Assembly (NCBI GenBank): GCA_018818595.1
Contig: JAHIRM010000037.1
Location: forward strand, 1 to 64,000
Reading direction: 5' to 3'
DNA: 64,000 bases
From: Bacillota bacterium
Lineage (GTDB): Bacteria > Bacillota_I > Bacilli_A > Izemoplasmatales > Hujiaoplasmataceae
Shown: positions 47,437 through 55,632 of the stretch, in pieces
Position numbering within the stretch: the first letter of the stretch is position 1
Layout: the number at the start of each line of letters is the position of its first letter
The notes under the pieces: generated by a model
What the model was told of the DNA's origin: nothing
Database searches by the model: none
The model's input: the letters and a program-made list of their open reading frames with translations, nothing else
Made by a program: the position numbers and the translations under genes

Positions 47437-48302
47437 TGTTCCTGTCCTTCTTCACCGATTTGTTTCAACAAGATTTTATGTTAAGAGCACTGACTGCCGG
47501 CATTTTACTAGGTATATTAGCTCCTCTTATTGGCTCCATAGTTGTTATCAGGCGATTATCCTTTATCGCCGATACGTTAGGTCATTTCTCTTTAGTTGGA
47601 ATTGCAGTTAGCTTATATTTATCTACTTTTGGAATCTCAATCTTTTTTGAAAAGCCAATATATTTAGGCTTATTATTTTCAGTAATAGGTGGATTATTAA
47701 TCGAATTATTTCGAAGATCTTATAAAAATTATAAGGAAATTTCGATGGTTATCGTAATAAGCCTCGGAGCTGCTTTAAGTGCAATCTTCTTTTCTTTATC
47801 TAAAAAAACTGGTTCTCTTTATAATTATCTATTTGGTTCTATTTTAACGGTAACCGATTATTATGTGGTGTTAATTTTAGTAACCGCTATCGTAGTAGGG
47901 ATTCTCTTTGCTTTATTTGGAAAACAAATTATTGCGGTTAGTTTCGAAGAAACCAATGCCAAATTTTTAGGAGTTAATGTTAATATCTTTCAAATAATTT
48001 TTATGATTATGTTATCGATTGTTGTTTCGGTATTATTAGAATCAGCAGGAGTATTATTGATTTCATCCATGATGATTATTCCAGTAGCAGCTGGAATGAA
48101 AGTGGGTTGGAGCTACAAATCAACGTTAATATCTAGCGTTATCTTCTCTGAATTATCTGTTTTTTTCGGATTGTGGATGGCTTATTCTTTAACCATTCCT
48201 AGTGGAGCCGCCATTGTATCTGTTAATGTAATTATTTTATTAATTGTTGCAATTATTAAAAGAATTTCTGTAAAAAGACAGACAGCAAAACAAAATAAGT
48301 AA
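47436..48302 (+). CDS. Metal ABC transporter permease (ZnuB/TroC family)
   Basis: 288 residues, about eight predicted helices. Typical family segments: GILLGILAPLIGSIVVIRRLSF, LGHFSLVGIAV, ESAGVLLISSMMIIPVAAG. Moves Zn(II) or Mn(II). No solute-binding protein gene accompanies it here, so that subunit must be encoded elsewhere. Ends at a strong bidirectional terminator. Confidence 0.92.
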   Translation: MFLSFFTDLFQQDFMLRALTAGILLGILAPLIGSIVVIRRLSFIADTLGHFSLVGIAVSLYLSTFGISIFFEKPIYLGLLFSVIGGLLIELFRRSYKNYKEISMVIVISLGAALSAIFFSLSKKTGSLYNYLFGSILTVTDYYVVLILVTAIVVGILFALFGKQIIAVSFEETNAKFLGVNVNIFQIIFMIMLSIVVSVLLESAGVLLISSMMIIPVAAGMKVGWSYKSTLISSVIFSELSVFFGLWMAYSLTIPSGAAIVSVNVIILLIVAIIKRISVKRQTAKQNK

Positions 48303-48317
48303 TTTATTCTTCATTTT

Positions 48318-48351
48318 AAAAAACCACTCATCAATTTGTGAGTGGTTTTTT
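48318..48351. terminator. Bidirectional terminator between convergent genes
   Basis: Thirteen-bp stem AAAAAACCACTCA / TGAGTGGTTTTTT, 8-nt loop, T runs on both strands. Serves the metal transporter (+) and the XRE operon (-). Confidence 0.9.
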
Positions 48352-48373
48352 GTATAAAAAATGGATTTCTAAC

Positions 48374-48733
48374 TTATTTATCTTGAGGTTTTAAATCATT
48401 TAATATATCTTGAAACAATTTTTTTATTTGATCCGAATTTAAGAACGGAAGCAGAGAATCTGCTGAAATAGTATCAATTTCATTTGCTTCAATTTTACGA
48501 AGAACTTCTTCTAAATCTTTTTCAGAGACAAAAGGCAAGAATTTTTCTGGATTGATTGATATTTCTCCTTTAAGAGAACTATTGAATAAACGAGCAACTT
48601 GTTCTTCGTTTAAGAACGGAATGATACATACTGGGTTGATTTTTTCATTATCGAATTCTTTATTTATAATTTTTTGAACTAATTCTTCTAATTCTTCTTC
48701 TTCTAAAAATGGTAACATGCGTAATAATTTCAT
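48374..48733 (-). CDS. Small repeat protein of unknown function
   Basis: 119 residues made of four tandem helical repeats of 28-31 residues, each beginning [LI]PF[LV] followed by an acidic stretch and a helix (LPFLEEEELEEL, IPFLNEEQVARL, LPFVSEKDLEEV, LPFLNSDQIKKL). Overlaps the end of the XRE gene by ATGA, so the two are coupled. No family recognised; a protein-interaction scaffold or partner of the regulator is inference. Confidence 0.75.
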   Translation of the reverse strand: MKLLRMLPFLEEEELEELVQKIINKEFDNEKINPVCIIPFLNEEQVARLFNSSLKGEISINPEKFLPFVSEKDLEEVLRKIEANEIDTISADSLLPFLNSDQIKKLFQDILNDLKPQDK

Positions 48734-49287
48734 TTTATTTTCTCCTTTAATTTCTTTTTTTCTGCATAAGTGAATTGTGGGTATATTTGTTCAATGGGAA
48801 GATGGTACTTTTTCGTTTTGTACGCAATGAGTAATCTCATTCTTTCTTCAATGCTTAACCTTGGCCACAGGTTGCATTCAATCAAAACATTATTCTCAAT
48901 GTACAAAAATAGTGCATAATCTCGTTGTTCTTGACTAAGCAAATGAATCACATCGGCAAAATTAAATGCCTTAATGTTTCCACGAATGATTTCATGAATG
49001 ACCCATTCTGGACTATGCTCCTCAAATAATTGTTTAAGTGAAAGGATGTTAGAATCAATATTCAAACATAAAATTTCTTCTAAACTTGATTGATACATTC
49101 CCATCAATACACATAAATTATCAATTGAGGGCAACGTCTTTCCTGTTTCCCAACGAGAGACTGCTTGATGTGAAACAAACAATTGATCTGCTATTTGTGC
49201 TTGTGTGAATCCATTTGTCTGTCTTAAATCAAATAACTTTTGTCCTATTCTTAATAAATCTAGCAAGAGAACACCTTCTTTCATCAT
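48730..49287 (-). CDS. XRE family transcriptional regulator
   Basis: 185 residues. Helix-turn-helix near the N-terminus (GFTQAQIADQLFVSHQAVSRWETGKTLPS) followed by a helical C-terminal part of unknown role. Two starts are plausible: ATG 49287 with AAGGTG, or TTG 49266 with GAAGGTG; a TATAAT close upstream of the ATG favours the TTG. Regulatory targets unknown. Confidence 0.88.
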   Translation of the reverse strand: MMKEGVLLLDLLRIGQKLFDLRQTNGFTQAQIADQLFVSHQAVSRWETGKTLPSIDNLCVLMGMYQSSLEEILCLNIDSNILSLKQLFEEHSPEWVIHEIIRGNIKAFNFADVIHLLSQEQRDYALFLYIENNVLIECNLWPRLSIEERMRLLIAYKTKKYHLPIEQIYPQFTYAEKKKLKEKIK

Positions 49288-49374
49288 CTTCTGACACCTT
49301 TATTATAACACTTGTAAATATAAATTAAAGCAACTAAAAGTTGAACTTGTAATTTATTAATTTTGCTTATAATA

Positions 49375-49403
49375 ATAAAAGTTCGAATGTTTCGAACTTT
49401 TAT
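49375..49403 (-). terminator. Terminator of the ecf-truA operon
   Basis: Thirteen-bp stem ATAAAAGTTCGAA / TTCGAACTTTTAT with a 3-nt loop, overlapping the truA stop; the U-tract is broken (TTTTATTATTAT). Confidence 0.6.
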
Positions 49404-50386
49404 TCATATGTGATTTTTGTTAAATATAGTCCGTTTGCAGGCGCAATTTTTGTCGTATGTTTTCTGCTTTTTTCATTTATAATCTGCAAAATATCATCCT
49501 GGATCTCTTGTTTAGCCATTTTCACTAGTTGAAAAACAAGCAATCGAATCATATGATGCAAAAACCCGTTTCCAACAAACACAAGTTCGATAGTGTTTTC
49601 TCTCTTTATAAATGAAGCTTCAAAAATCGTTCTAATTTTTGAATTTTTTTCTCCTGTACAAAAGCTAGTAAAATCAAACGTTCCAATTAAGAGATTTAAA
49701 TTCTTCTCTAAGTTATTTTCGTCAAGTTTTCCTACCGTCCATTCAAAGTGCCTTCTCAAGGGGTCGTATTCAGCCGTATTTAAAAGATAACGATATTCCT
49801 TGGTAAATACATCATATCTTGAATGGAAGAGTGGGTGAACAAATTTAACGTCTTCTATCGTAATATCTTTTGGCAATTCACTTTCAAAATAGTGTTTCCA
49901 TTTTTTAACACTCAAATCTCTGGATGTATCAAAATGCACGATTTGTTCTATCGCGTGTACCCCTGAATCTGTCCGTGAAGCTCCATAACAAACCGTTGGA
50001 CAATCATTGATTTTAGAAATTAATTTTGTTAATTCACCTGCAACTGAACGTGAATTTTTTTGAATTTGAAATCCGTTAAAATCCGTTCCATCATACCTTA
50101 TTTTTAATTGTACTCTTTGAAGATGCGTGGTTTTTCTTGATAAAACAAGACGGTTGATTTTATTATTTAAGATACCTACTTTATAAGGAAATCCTAATGA
50201 AGAAAATCCATAATTCATGTTAAAATCCAAGTTTACATTCTCAAAAATCTCAGAAAACAATTCAGAATGTTCCAGAATATATTTCGATACATTCTCTTTA
50301 TTTAAGACAACCAATGCATCAACTTTTAATCCGACATCCTCTGACAAAATAGAATCAATCGATTCAAGGCTATAACTCATCATAAT
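49400..50386 (-). CDS. truA: tRNA pseudouridine(38-40) synthase TruA with N-terminal extension
   Basis: 328 residues from ATG 50386 (GAAGGT ahead; overlaps the ecfT stop by 7 bp). The TruA enzyme proper begins at about residue 92 (VQLKIRYDGTDFNGFQIQ) with catalytic Asp in GASRTDSGVHA. It converts uridines 38-40 of the anticodon arm to pseudouridine. About 90 residues precede it, where TruA normally starts at the YDGT strand; this extension (SIDSILSEDVGLKVDALVVL...) has no recognised domain. Same ecfT-truA order as Bacillus. Confidence 0.93.
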   Translation of the reverse strand: MMMSYSLESIDSILSEDVGLKVDALVVLNKENVSKYILEHSELFSEIFENVNLDFNMNYGFSSLGFPYKVGILNNKINRLVLSRKTTHLQRVQLKIRYDGTDFNGFQIQKNSRSVAGELTKLISKINDCPTVCYGASRTDSGVHAIEQIVHFDTSRDLSVKKWKHYFESELPKDITIEDVKFVHPLFHSRYDVFTKEYRYLLNTAEYDPLRRHFEWTVGKLDENNLEKNLNLLIGTFDFTSFCTGEKNSKIRTIFEASFIKRENTIELVFVGNGFLHHMIRLLVFQLVKMAKQEIQDDILQIINEKSRKHTTKIAPANGLYLTKITYE

Positions 50387-51345
50387 AGGACCTTCACTAA
50401 AATACTCGCTCCCAAACAAGCGATTGAAAGAAATACCGTAATAAAATCTAATAACCGAAAAGATAATTCATTGATTCTGGTTCGAGATTTTCCCGGAATA
50501 AAATTTCTTGATTCCATTGCATCTGCTAATTCTTCGCTTCGCTTAAAAGCGATAATAAACATCGGAACAAGCAGCGATACTACTTGCTTAATTTTATCTT
50601 TTAATTTACCCTCCGAAATATCTGAACCTCTACTTGCTTGAGCTAACATGATTTTATTGGCTTCATCCAAGATGGTGGGAATGTATCGTAAACTAATGGA
50701 TATAATTAAAGCAAAGTCTTCTGAATTAAGTCCAATCACTTTTAAAGGTCTCATTAATTTTTCTAATCCTTGAGTTAAATCAGTTGGTTTTGTGGTCAAA
50801 GTTAAAACGGTAGATAACGTAATTACAATTAATAGTCTGATTACCACAAAAATACTCATTTCAACTCCTTTTTCGTAAATAATTAATTGAAACGAGGTAA
50901 AGGTTTGAAAATAATTAAAGTAAACCATTATAAAATAAATCCCCAAAATATATAAGAAAAACAATATAATTTTCATCCGTTTAAAGCTTGCTAAAAACCG
51001 CCAAAGAACGGTTAATAAAACGATTCCTATCACACTCGAAACAGAAAAAGAAAGCGTTTTATTTAAAAGGATAATTCCGTCTTTATTAAATGCAATCTGA
51101 AAGATAAATGTAAATATCAATAAAACAAAGATTGGTCTTAATCCCCTTATAATTCTTATAATTGAAAGTTTTCCTACAATCAAAATAAGAAGAGCGAATC
51201 CAAGCGTTATAAGAAGTTGAGTGATTGTTTCAAGCATAAAAATGGCGACCATTAATACAACGATGGCAATGATTTTAGTTCTAGGATCTAGCTTGTAAAA
51301 GAATCCTTCCCCTGGAACGTATTGTCCAATGATAATATTTTTCAT
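50380..51345 (-). CDS. ecfT: ECF transporter transmembrane protein EcfT
   Basis: 321 residues with N- and C-terminal membrane helices and the two cytoplasmic coupling motifs AQASRGSD and AMESRNF, corresponding to the Arg-centred motifs that dock to the ATPases. With EcfA1/A2 it forms the shared energy module for vitamin-specific S components encoded elsewhere. Start overlaps the ecfA2 end. Confidence 0.95.
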   Translation of the reverse strand: MKNIIIGQYVPGEGFFYKLDPRTKIIAIVVLMVAIFMLETITQLLITLGFALLILIVGKLSIIRIIRGLRPIFVLLIFTFIFQIAFNKDGIILLNKTLSFSVSSVIGIVLLTVLWRFLASFKRMKIILFFLYILGIYFIMVYFNYFQTFTSFQLIIYEKGVEMSIFVVIRLLIVITLSTVLTLTTKPTDLTQGLEKLMRPLKVIGLNSEDFALIISISLRYIPTILDEANKIMLAQASRGSDISEGKLKDKIKQVVSLLVPMFIIAFKRSEELADAMESRNFIPGKSRTRINELSFRLLDFITVFLSIACLGASILVKVLL

Positions 51346-52202
51346 TAGGGCAACACCTTCTTTAGTTCCATAACCGCTTCATCTGATGTTTTTTGATATT
51401 CATTGATTTCAAGATGAAAATGACGTTTAATTTCTCGCAAAACTTTAATCGTTGAAGGATAATCTAAATGAAATTGTGCTAAATTATCGTTATGAAATAA
51501 AGCTTCAGGAGAACCATCAAAAACAAGCTTGCTTTCTTTTAAAACTAACACTCTTGAAGAATATGCATAAACCAAATCCATATCATGTGTAATGACGACT
51601 ATGGTTTTATGGGTAGATTCTTGAATACTTTTAAACAATTCCATCATTTGTATTTTTCCAAGAGGATCTAGTCCTGATGTTGGTTCATCTAAAACTAGTA
51701 TTTCTGGGTCAAGAGCTAAAATACCCGCAATGGATACTCGTTTTTTCTCTCCACCAGATAAATTAAATGGATTTCTTTTTAAATAACTTTCATCAAGTCC
51801 TACAAGTTGAAGAGCGGTTTTTGCTAATTGTTTGGCCTCCTCAACGGAAACCTTAAAATTAAGCGGTCCAAACATGATGTCCTTTTCAACTGTTTCTTCG
51901 AATAATTGATATTCAGGAAATTGAAAAACTAATCCCACTTTTTTTCTTAGACTATTGTATTTAATGTGTTTATCTCTTTTTTGTTTTATCAATGATCCAA
52001 AAATATCAATTTCGCCTTCTGTTGGAAAAATAAGTGCATTCATGTGTTGAGCGAGAGTTGATTTTCCTGATCCCGTATGCCCAATTAAACTGATAAACTC
52101 ATCTTTCGAATTTATGGAAAATGAAATATCTTTAATCGCTTGATAAAATCCTTTTTGATTTGCGGCATATTGATAACTTACTTTTCTAAACTGTATTCCC
52201 AT
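51345..52202 (-). CDS. ecfA2: ECF transporter ATP-binding protein EcfA2
   Basis: 285 residues. Walker A GHTGSGKST, signature LSGGEKKR, Walker B ILVLDEPTSG. MGIQFRKVSYQY start is typical for EcfA2. Overlaps ecfA1 by 25 bp. Confidence 0.94.
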   Translation of the reverse strand: MGIQFRKVSYQYAANQKGFYQAIKDISFSINSKDEFISLIGHTGSGKSTLAQHMNALIFPTEGEIDIFGSLIKQKRDKHIKYNSLRKKVGLVFQFPEYQLFEETVEKDIMFGPLNFKVSVEEAKQLAKTALQLVGLDESYLKRNPFNLSGGEKKRVSIAGILALDPEILVLDEPTSGLDPLGKIQMMELFKSIQESTHKTIVVITHDMDLVYAYSSRVLVLKESKLVFDGSPEALFHNDNLAQFHLDYPSTIKVLREIKRHFHLEINEYQKTSDEAVMELKKVLP

Positions 52203-52981
52203 AAAAATCCTTTCACTTCATTAGATAAAGAAGAATCTCCTAGTTGATTTGCAATTTTTAAAGCCATTGGAAGCTCTAAAAATGCTTCATGAAATATAGA
52301 AGGATCTTTCATTAAGGACGCCGCTTTCCCATCTTGATATACTTCTCCATTTTTTAATATAAATAATCGATCAGCAAGTAACGCTTCTTCGATTTCGTGT
52401 GTGATCATGATAATAGTAAGTCCTTCTTTGTGTAATAATTTAATATAATTCATTAAGTCTTCTCTAGCATAAGGATCTAACATAGAGGTGGCTTCATCAA
52501 AAATAATGACTTCTGTTTTCATTGCTAATATACCCGCAATAGCTACTCGTTGCTTTTGTCCCCCCGAAAGGGATGATGGCTCTTTATCTAAAAAATCCAA
52601 CATATCTACTTTTTTTGCATAAAAATCGATATTATGAAGCATATCTTCTTTTGTAAAACATAAATTTTCCATTCCAAAAGCAATGTCATCTCTTACCGTG
52701 ACTCCTACAAATTGGTTGTCAGGGTTTTGAAAAACAATTCCTATTTTTTTTCTAATATCATAGGCGGTATCTTCTTGTAATTTTAACCCATCAACAATGA
52801 CCTCTCCACTTGATGGTTCAAGCAAACCCACCATGGTTTTTGCAAGTGTGGACTTTCCAGATCCGTTGTGCCCTAAAATAGCAATCCACTCGCCTTTATT
52901 GATGTGTAAATTAATATTTTTTAAAATCATGCGTTTTTGATTGTATGAAAAAGATAAATCATTTACTTCAATGTAACTCAT
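52178..52981 (-). CDS. ecfA1: ECF transporter ATP-binding protein EcfA1
   Basis: 267 residues from ATG 52981 (MSYIEVNDLSFSY), with GGTGGTG just ahead; the open frame upstream encodes a hydrophobic stretch not found in the family. Walker A GHNGSGKST, signature LSGGQKQR, Walker B in VIIFDEATSM. Confidence 0.94.
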   Translation of the reverse strand: MSYIEVNDLSFSYNQKRMILKNINLHINKGEWIAILGHNGSGKSTLAKTMVGLLEPSSGEVIVDGLKLQEDTAYDIRKKIGIVFQNPDNQFVGVTVRDDIAFGMENLCFTKEDMLHNIDFYAKKVDMLDFLDKEPSSLSGGQKQRVAIAGILAMKTEVIIFDEATSMLDPYAREDLMNYIKLLHKEGLTIIMITHEIEEALLADRLFILKNGEVYQDGKAASLMKDPSIFHEAFLELPMALKIANQLGDSSLSNEVKGFLWEYSLEK

Positions 52982-53075
52982 AAACATCACCACCGGCCTA
53001 AATATTATATCAAATATTATAAGAAAAAGCGAATTAAACATCGTTAACTCGCCCAAATTTTAAATAAACGTTTCT

Positions 53076-53792
53076 TTACATAAACGCATGCTCTAAATCC
53101 CACAAAGTAACAATCCCTAGTATTTTTTCAGAAGACAATCCGTTTTCCGTTACAAAAAGCATTTCTAATTCTTTGTCTTCTTTAAAATCACGATTAAACA
53201 AATCTAGTGCTTCGTAAATATCTGCACTTCGTTTTATAAATGCAAAGTATTTTGCTGGATCATAATCCAAATCCATTGCTTCCAATAATTCTTTCATTTT
53301 CATGTCTTTTCCAATAGAAACATCTTTCTTCAAAGCAAAAAAATGAAATAAAGTTCGTTCAGTAAATACGCCAACCAATGCCTCTTCATATACAACAGGG
53401 ACATTTGAATAGTCTTCTGTTTTCATTAAAAGCATGACTTCTTCAATGGAAGAATCTAAAGAGACTACTTTCATTTTGTGAATGGGCATCATAACTTGAT
53501 ATATTTTTTTAGGATGAGTGATTTTTTTAACAATACTTTTAAATTCGTTTAAAAAGATTTCAGAAGGAACGGCGATGTTTTCGTTATGAACCATTATATT
53601 TCTTAGTTGGGCAGCTTGTGATAACGTATCAAAATTTGCTTTATTTCCAATTAAGGCATTACTTTTTTTGGCCCTTATTTTATAAAGAGTCCCCATGAAA
53701 CTAGACTCACTGTATTTTCCATAACTGTATTCGATTCGTAAATATCGTTCTAAATCATTAAATAACTTTAAAAACTCTTCTCTTCTTGACAA
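53076..53792 (-). CDS. HEPN-like domain fused to CBS domain pair
   Basis: 238 residues from TTG 53792, spaced six bases from GAGGTG. N-terminal helical domain (about 1-95) ends with LRNIMVHN, an RNxxxH arrangement like the HEPN ribonuclease motif. Two CBS domains follow (about 98-230; MMPIHKMKVVSLDSSIEEV and NVPVVYEEALVGVFTE), which usually bind adenine nucleotides. Function unknown; nucleotide-sensing RNA-binding or RNase activity is a hypothesis. First gene of the operon that includes ecfA1A2T-truA; 94 bp separate it from ecfA1. Confidence 0.7.
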   Translation of the reverse strand: MSRREEFLKLFNDLERYLRIEYSYGKYSESSFMGTLYKIRAKKSNALIGNKANFDTLSQAAQLRNIMVHNENIAVPSEIFLNEFKSIVKKITHPKKIYQVMMPIHKMKVVSLDSSIEEVMLLMKTEDYSNVPVVYEEALVGVFTERTLFHFFALKKDVSIGKDMKMKELLEAMDLDYDPAKYFAFIKRSADIYEALDLFNRDFKEDKELEMLFVTENGLSSEKILGIVTLWDLEHAFM

Positions 53793-53834
53793 TATAAACA
53801 CCTCGTTTCAAAAAGAAATTTACCTTCTAAATCT

Positions 53835-53863
53835 ATTATACATCCAAATCTAAGATATTTAAA
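53835..53863 (-). promoter_or_regulatory. Promoter of the CBS-ecf-truA operon
   Basis: Minus strand -35 TTTAAA (53863-53858), 17 bp, extended -10 TGTATAAT (TATAAT at 53840-53835). Confidence 0.7.
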
Positions 53864-53977
53864 GATGAAAAAACAATGCTTCGTTTTGATAATAACTTTA
53901 GCAAAAACAAAAAACCATGTAAAAACCACTTTTGAACGCCCTATAAATATGTTAAAATAACTTATGAGGTATAAAAA

Positions 53978-55156
53978 ATGGATATATTAAGCGAATCCTT
54001 AAAATTACATGAAAAATTAAAAGGGAAAATCGAGATTTCTCCCCGTGTCTCTGTATCAAATAGCTATGAACTCTCTTTGGCTTATACTCCAGGAGTTGCT
54101 GAACCTTGTTTAGAAATTCAAAAAAATATTGAATTAAGTTATGTTTATACTAGAAGGCATAACTTAGTCGCTGTTATTACAGATGGTACAGCTATTCTCG
54201 GACTAGGTGATATTGGGCCTGAAGCGGGAATGCCCGTTATGGAAGGAAAATGCGTCTTGTTTAAAACCTTCGGAGAAGTTGATGCATTCCCTCTTTGTTT
54301 AAAAACAAAAGATCCAGATGAAATTGTTAGAACGATTTCACTTTTGTCTGGAAGTTTTGGTGGTATTAATTTAGAAGATATCTCTGCTCCTCGTTGCTTT
54401 GAAATTGAAAAAAAATTGAAAGCCATTTTAGATATTCCTGTATTTCATGATGATCAACACGGAACGGCAATTGTTGTATGTGCTGCATTAATCAATGCTT
54501 TATCCCTTGCAAATAAAAAGATGCCGTCTGTCAAAATTGTCATTAATGGTGCCGGAGCGGCAGGAATTTCAATCGCCGATTATTTGCTTCATTATGGAAT
54601 CAAAGATATTATTCTTTGTGATAAATTTGGAATTATTGATGAAAACGACCTAACGTTAAGTCCTATTCATAGAGAAATTGCGAAACGTACAAATAAAAAT
54701 CATTTGACAGGGACTTTGGAAAACGCATTAAAAGGAGCCGATGTTTTTATCGGCGTCTCAGGTCCAAATTGTGTAACAAAAACAATGATTAAAAGTATGA
54801 ATCCTTTTTCAATCGTTTTTCCGCTTGCAAATCCCGTTTCTGAAATCTCTTATGAAGACGCTAAGGAAGCAGGTGCTTATATTGTTGGAACAGGCAGTTC
54901 CAAATATCCAAATCAAATTAATAATGTTCTTGTATTTCCAGGAATTTTTAGAGGAGCTTTAGATGAAAGAGCGAGCGATATCAATTTAGAAATGATGAAA
55001 GCGGCATCTTACGCTATTGCCTCTTTGGTTACCAAGGATTTATTAGCACCTAATTTTATTATTCCTTTCGCATTTGACCCAAAAGTTCATAAAGCGGTGG
55101 CAAAAGCGGTGGCGAGCGCTGCAGTAACTTCCAAAGTATCAAGAATACATCCTTAA
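53978..55156 (+). CDS. NAD(P)-dependent malic enzyme
   Basis: 392 residues, the short bacterial form. Catalytic Tyr in LAYTPGVAEPC, metal site in GGINLEDISAP, FHDDQHGTA and a Rossmann loop VINGAGAAGIS. Converts malate to pyruvate and CO2. No phosphotransacetylase domain. A weak promoter (TTGAAC, 15 bp, TAAAAT) lies just upstream, ahead of TGAGG as ribosome binding site. Single-gene unit, divergent from the CBS operon. NAD versus NADP preference was not assigned. Confidence 0.94.
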   Translation: MDILSESLKLHEKLKGKIEISPRVSVSNSYELSLAYTPGVAEPCLEIQKNIELSYVYTRRHNLVAVITDGTAILGLGDIGPEAGMPVMEGKCVLFKTFGEVDAFPLCLKTKDPDEIVRTISLLSGSFGGINLEDISAPRCFEIEKKLKAILDIPVFHDDQHGTAIVVCAALINALSLANKKMPSVKIVINGAGAAGISIADYLLHYGIKDIILCDKFGIIDENDLTLSPIHREIAKRTNKNHLTGTLENALKGADVFIGVSGPNCVTKTMIKSMNPFSIVFPLANPVSEISYEDAKEAGAYIVGTGSSKYPNQINNVLVFPGIFRGALDERASDINLEMMKAASYAIASLVTKDLLAPNFIIPFAFDPKVHKAVAKAVASAAVTSKVSRIHP

Positions 55157-55174
55157 ACACCATTCACATAATAT

Positions 55175-55206
55175 AAAAGCACATGGAACACAATCCATGT
55201 GCTTTT
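55175..55206 (+). terminator. Terminator of the malic enzyme gene
   Basis: Thirteen-bp stem AAAAGCACATGGA / TCCATGTGCTTTT with a 6-nt loop. Confidence 0.85.
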
Positions 55207-55213
55207 ATTATAA

Positions 55214-55242
55214 AGAAAAAGTATTGAGAAATCTCAATACTT
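55214..55242 (-). terminator. Terminator of the alpha ribosomal operon
   Basis: Stem AAGTATTGAGA / TCTCAATACTT followed on the minus strand by TTTTTCTTT, 14 bp after the rplQ stop. Confidence 0.85.
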
Positions 55243-55255
55243 AACTTTTAGTTTT

Positions 55256-55615
55256 TTATACGAATTCAATGATTGCCATTGGGCATGAATCGCCTAAGCG
55301 ATGTCCAATACGATAAATTCTTGTATAACCGCCATGTCTTTCAAGGTATTTAGGTCCTAATTCTTTAAATAGCTTTTGCAATGCTGTTTGATTGTTAAGT
55401 TCTAACCCTCTAACAGTAGCTCCTGCGATTCTTAAAGAATTCAAATCACCTTTTTTTGCAAGTGTAATTAGTTTCTCGACGGTGCGTTTTAGTTCTTTTG
55501 CCTTCACAACGGAAGTTTCAATTTTCCCATGTAAAATCAATTGTGTAGATAGGTCGCGAATAAGCGCTTTACGATTATCGCTACTACGATTAAGTTTACT
55601 ATATCCTCTAGCCAT
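55256..55615 (-). CDS. rplQ: 50S ribosomal protein L17
   Basis: 119 residues, start GYSKLNRSSDNRKALIRDLS and C-terminus GHRLGDSCPMAIIEFV. Last gene of the spc/alpha cluster, directly after rpoA. In Bacillus the next genes are ecfA1A2T-truA; here the malic enzyme and CBS genes intervene. Confidence 0.98.
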   Translation of the reverse strand: MARGYSKLNRSSDNRKALIRDLSTQLILHGKIETSVVKAKELKRTVEKLITLAKKGDLNSLRIAGATVRGLELNNQTALQKLFKELGPKYLERHGGYTRIYRIGHRLGDSCPMAIIEFV

Positions 55616-55632
55616 GATTTACCTCCTAACAG

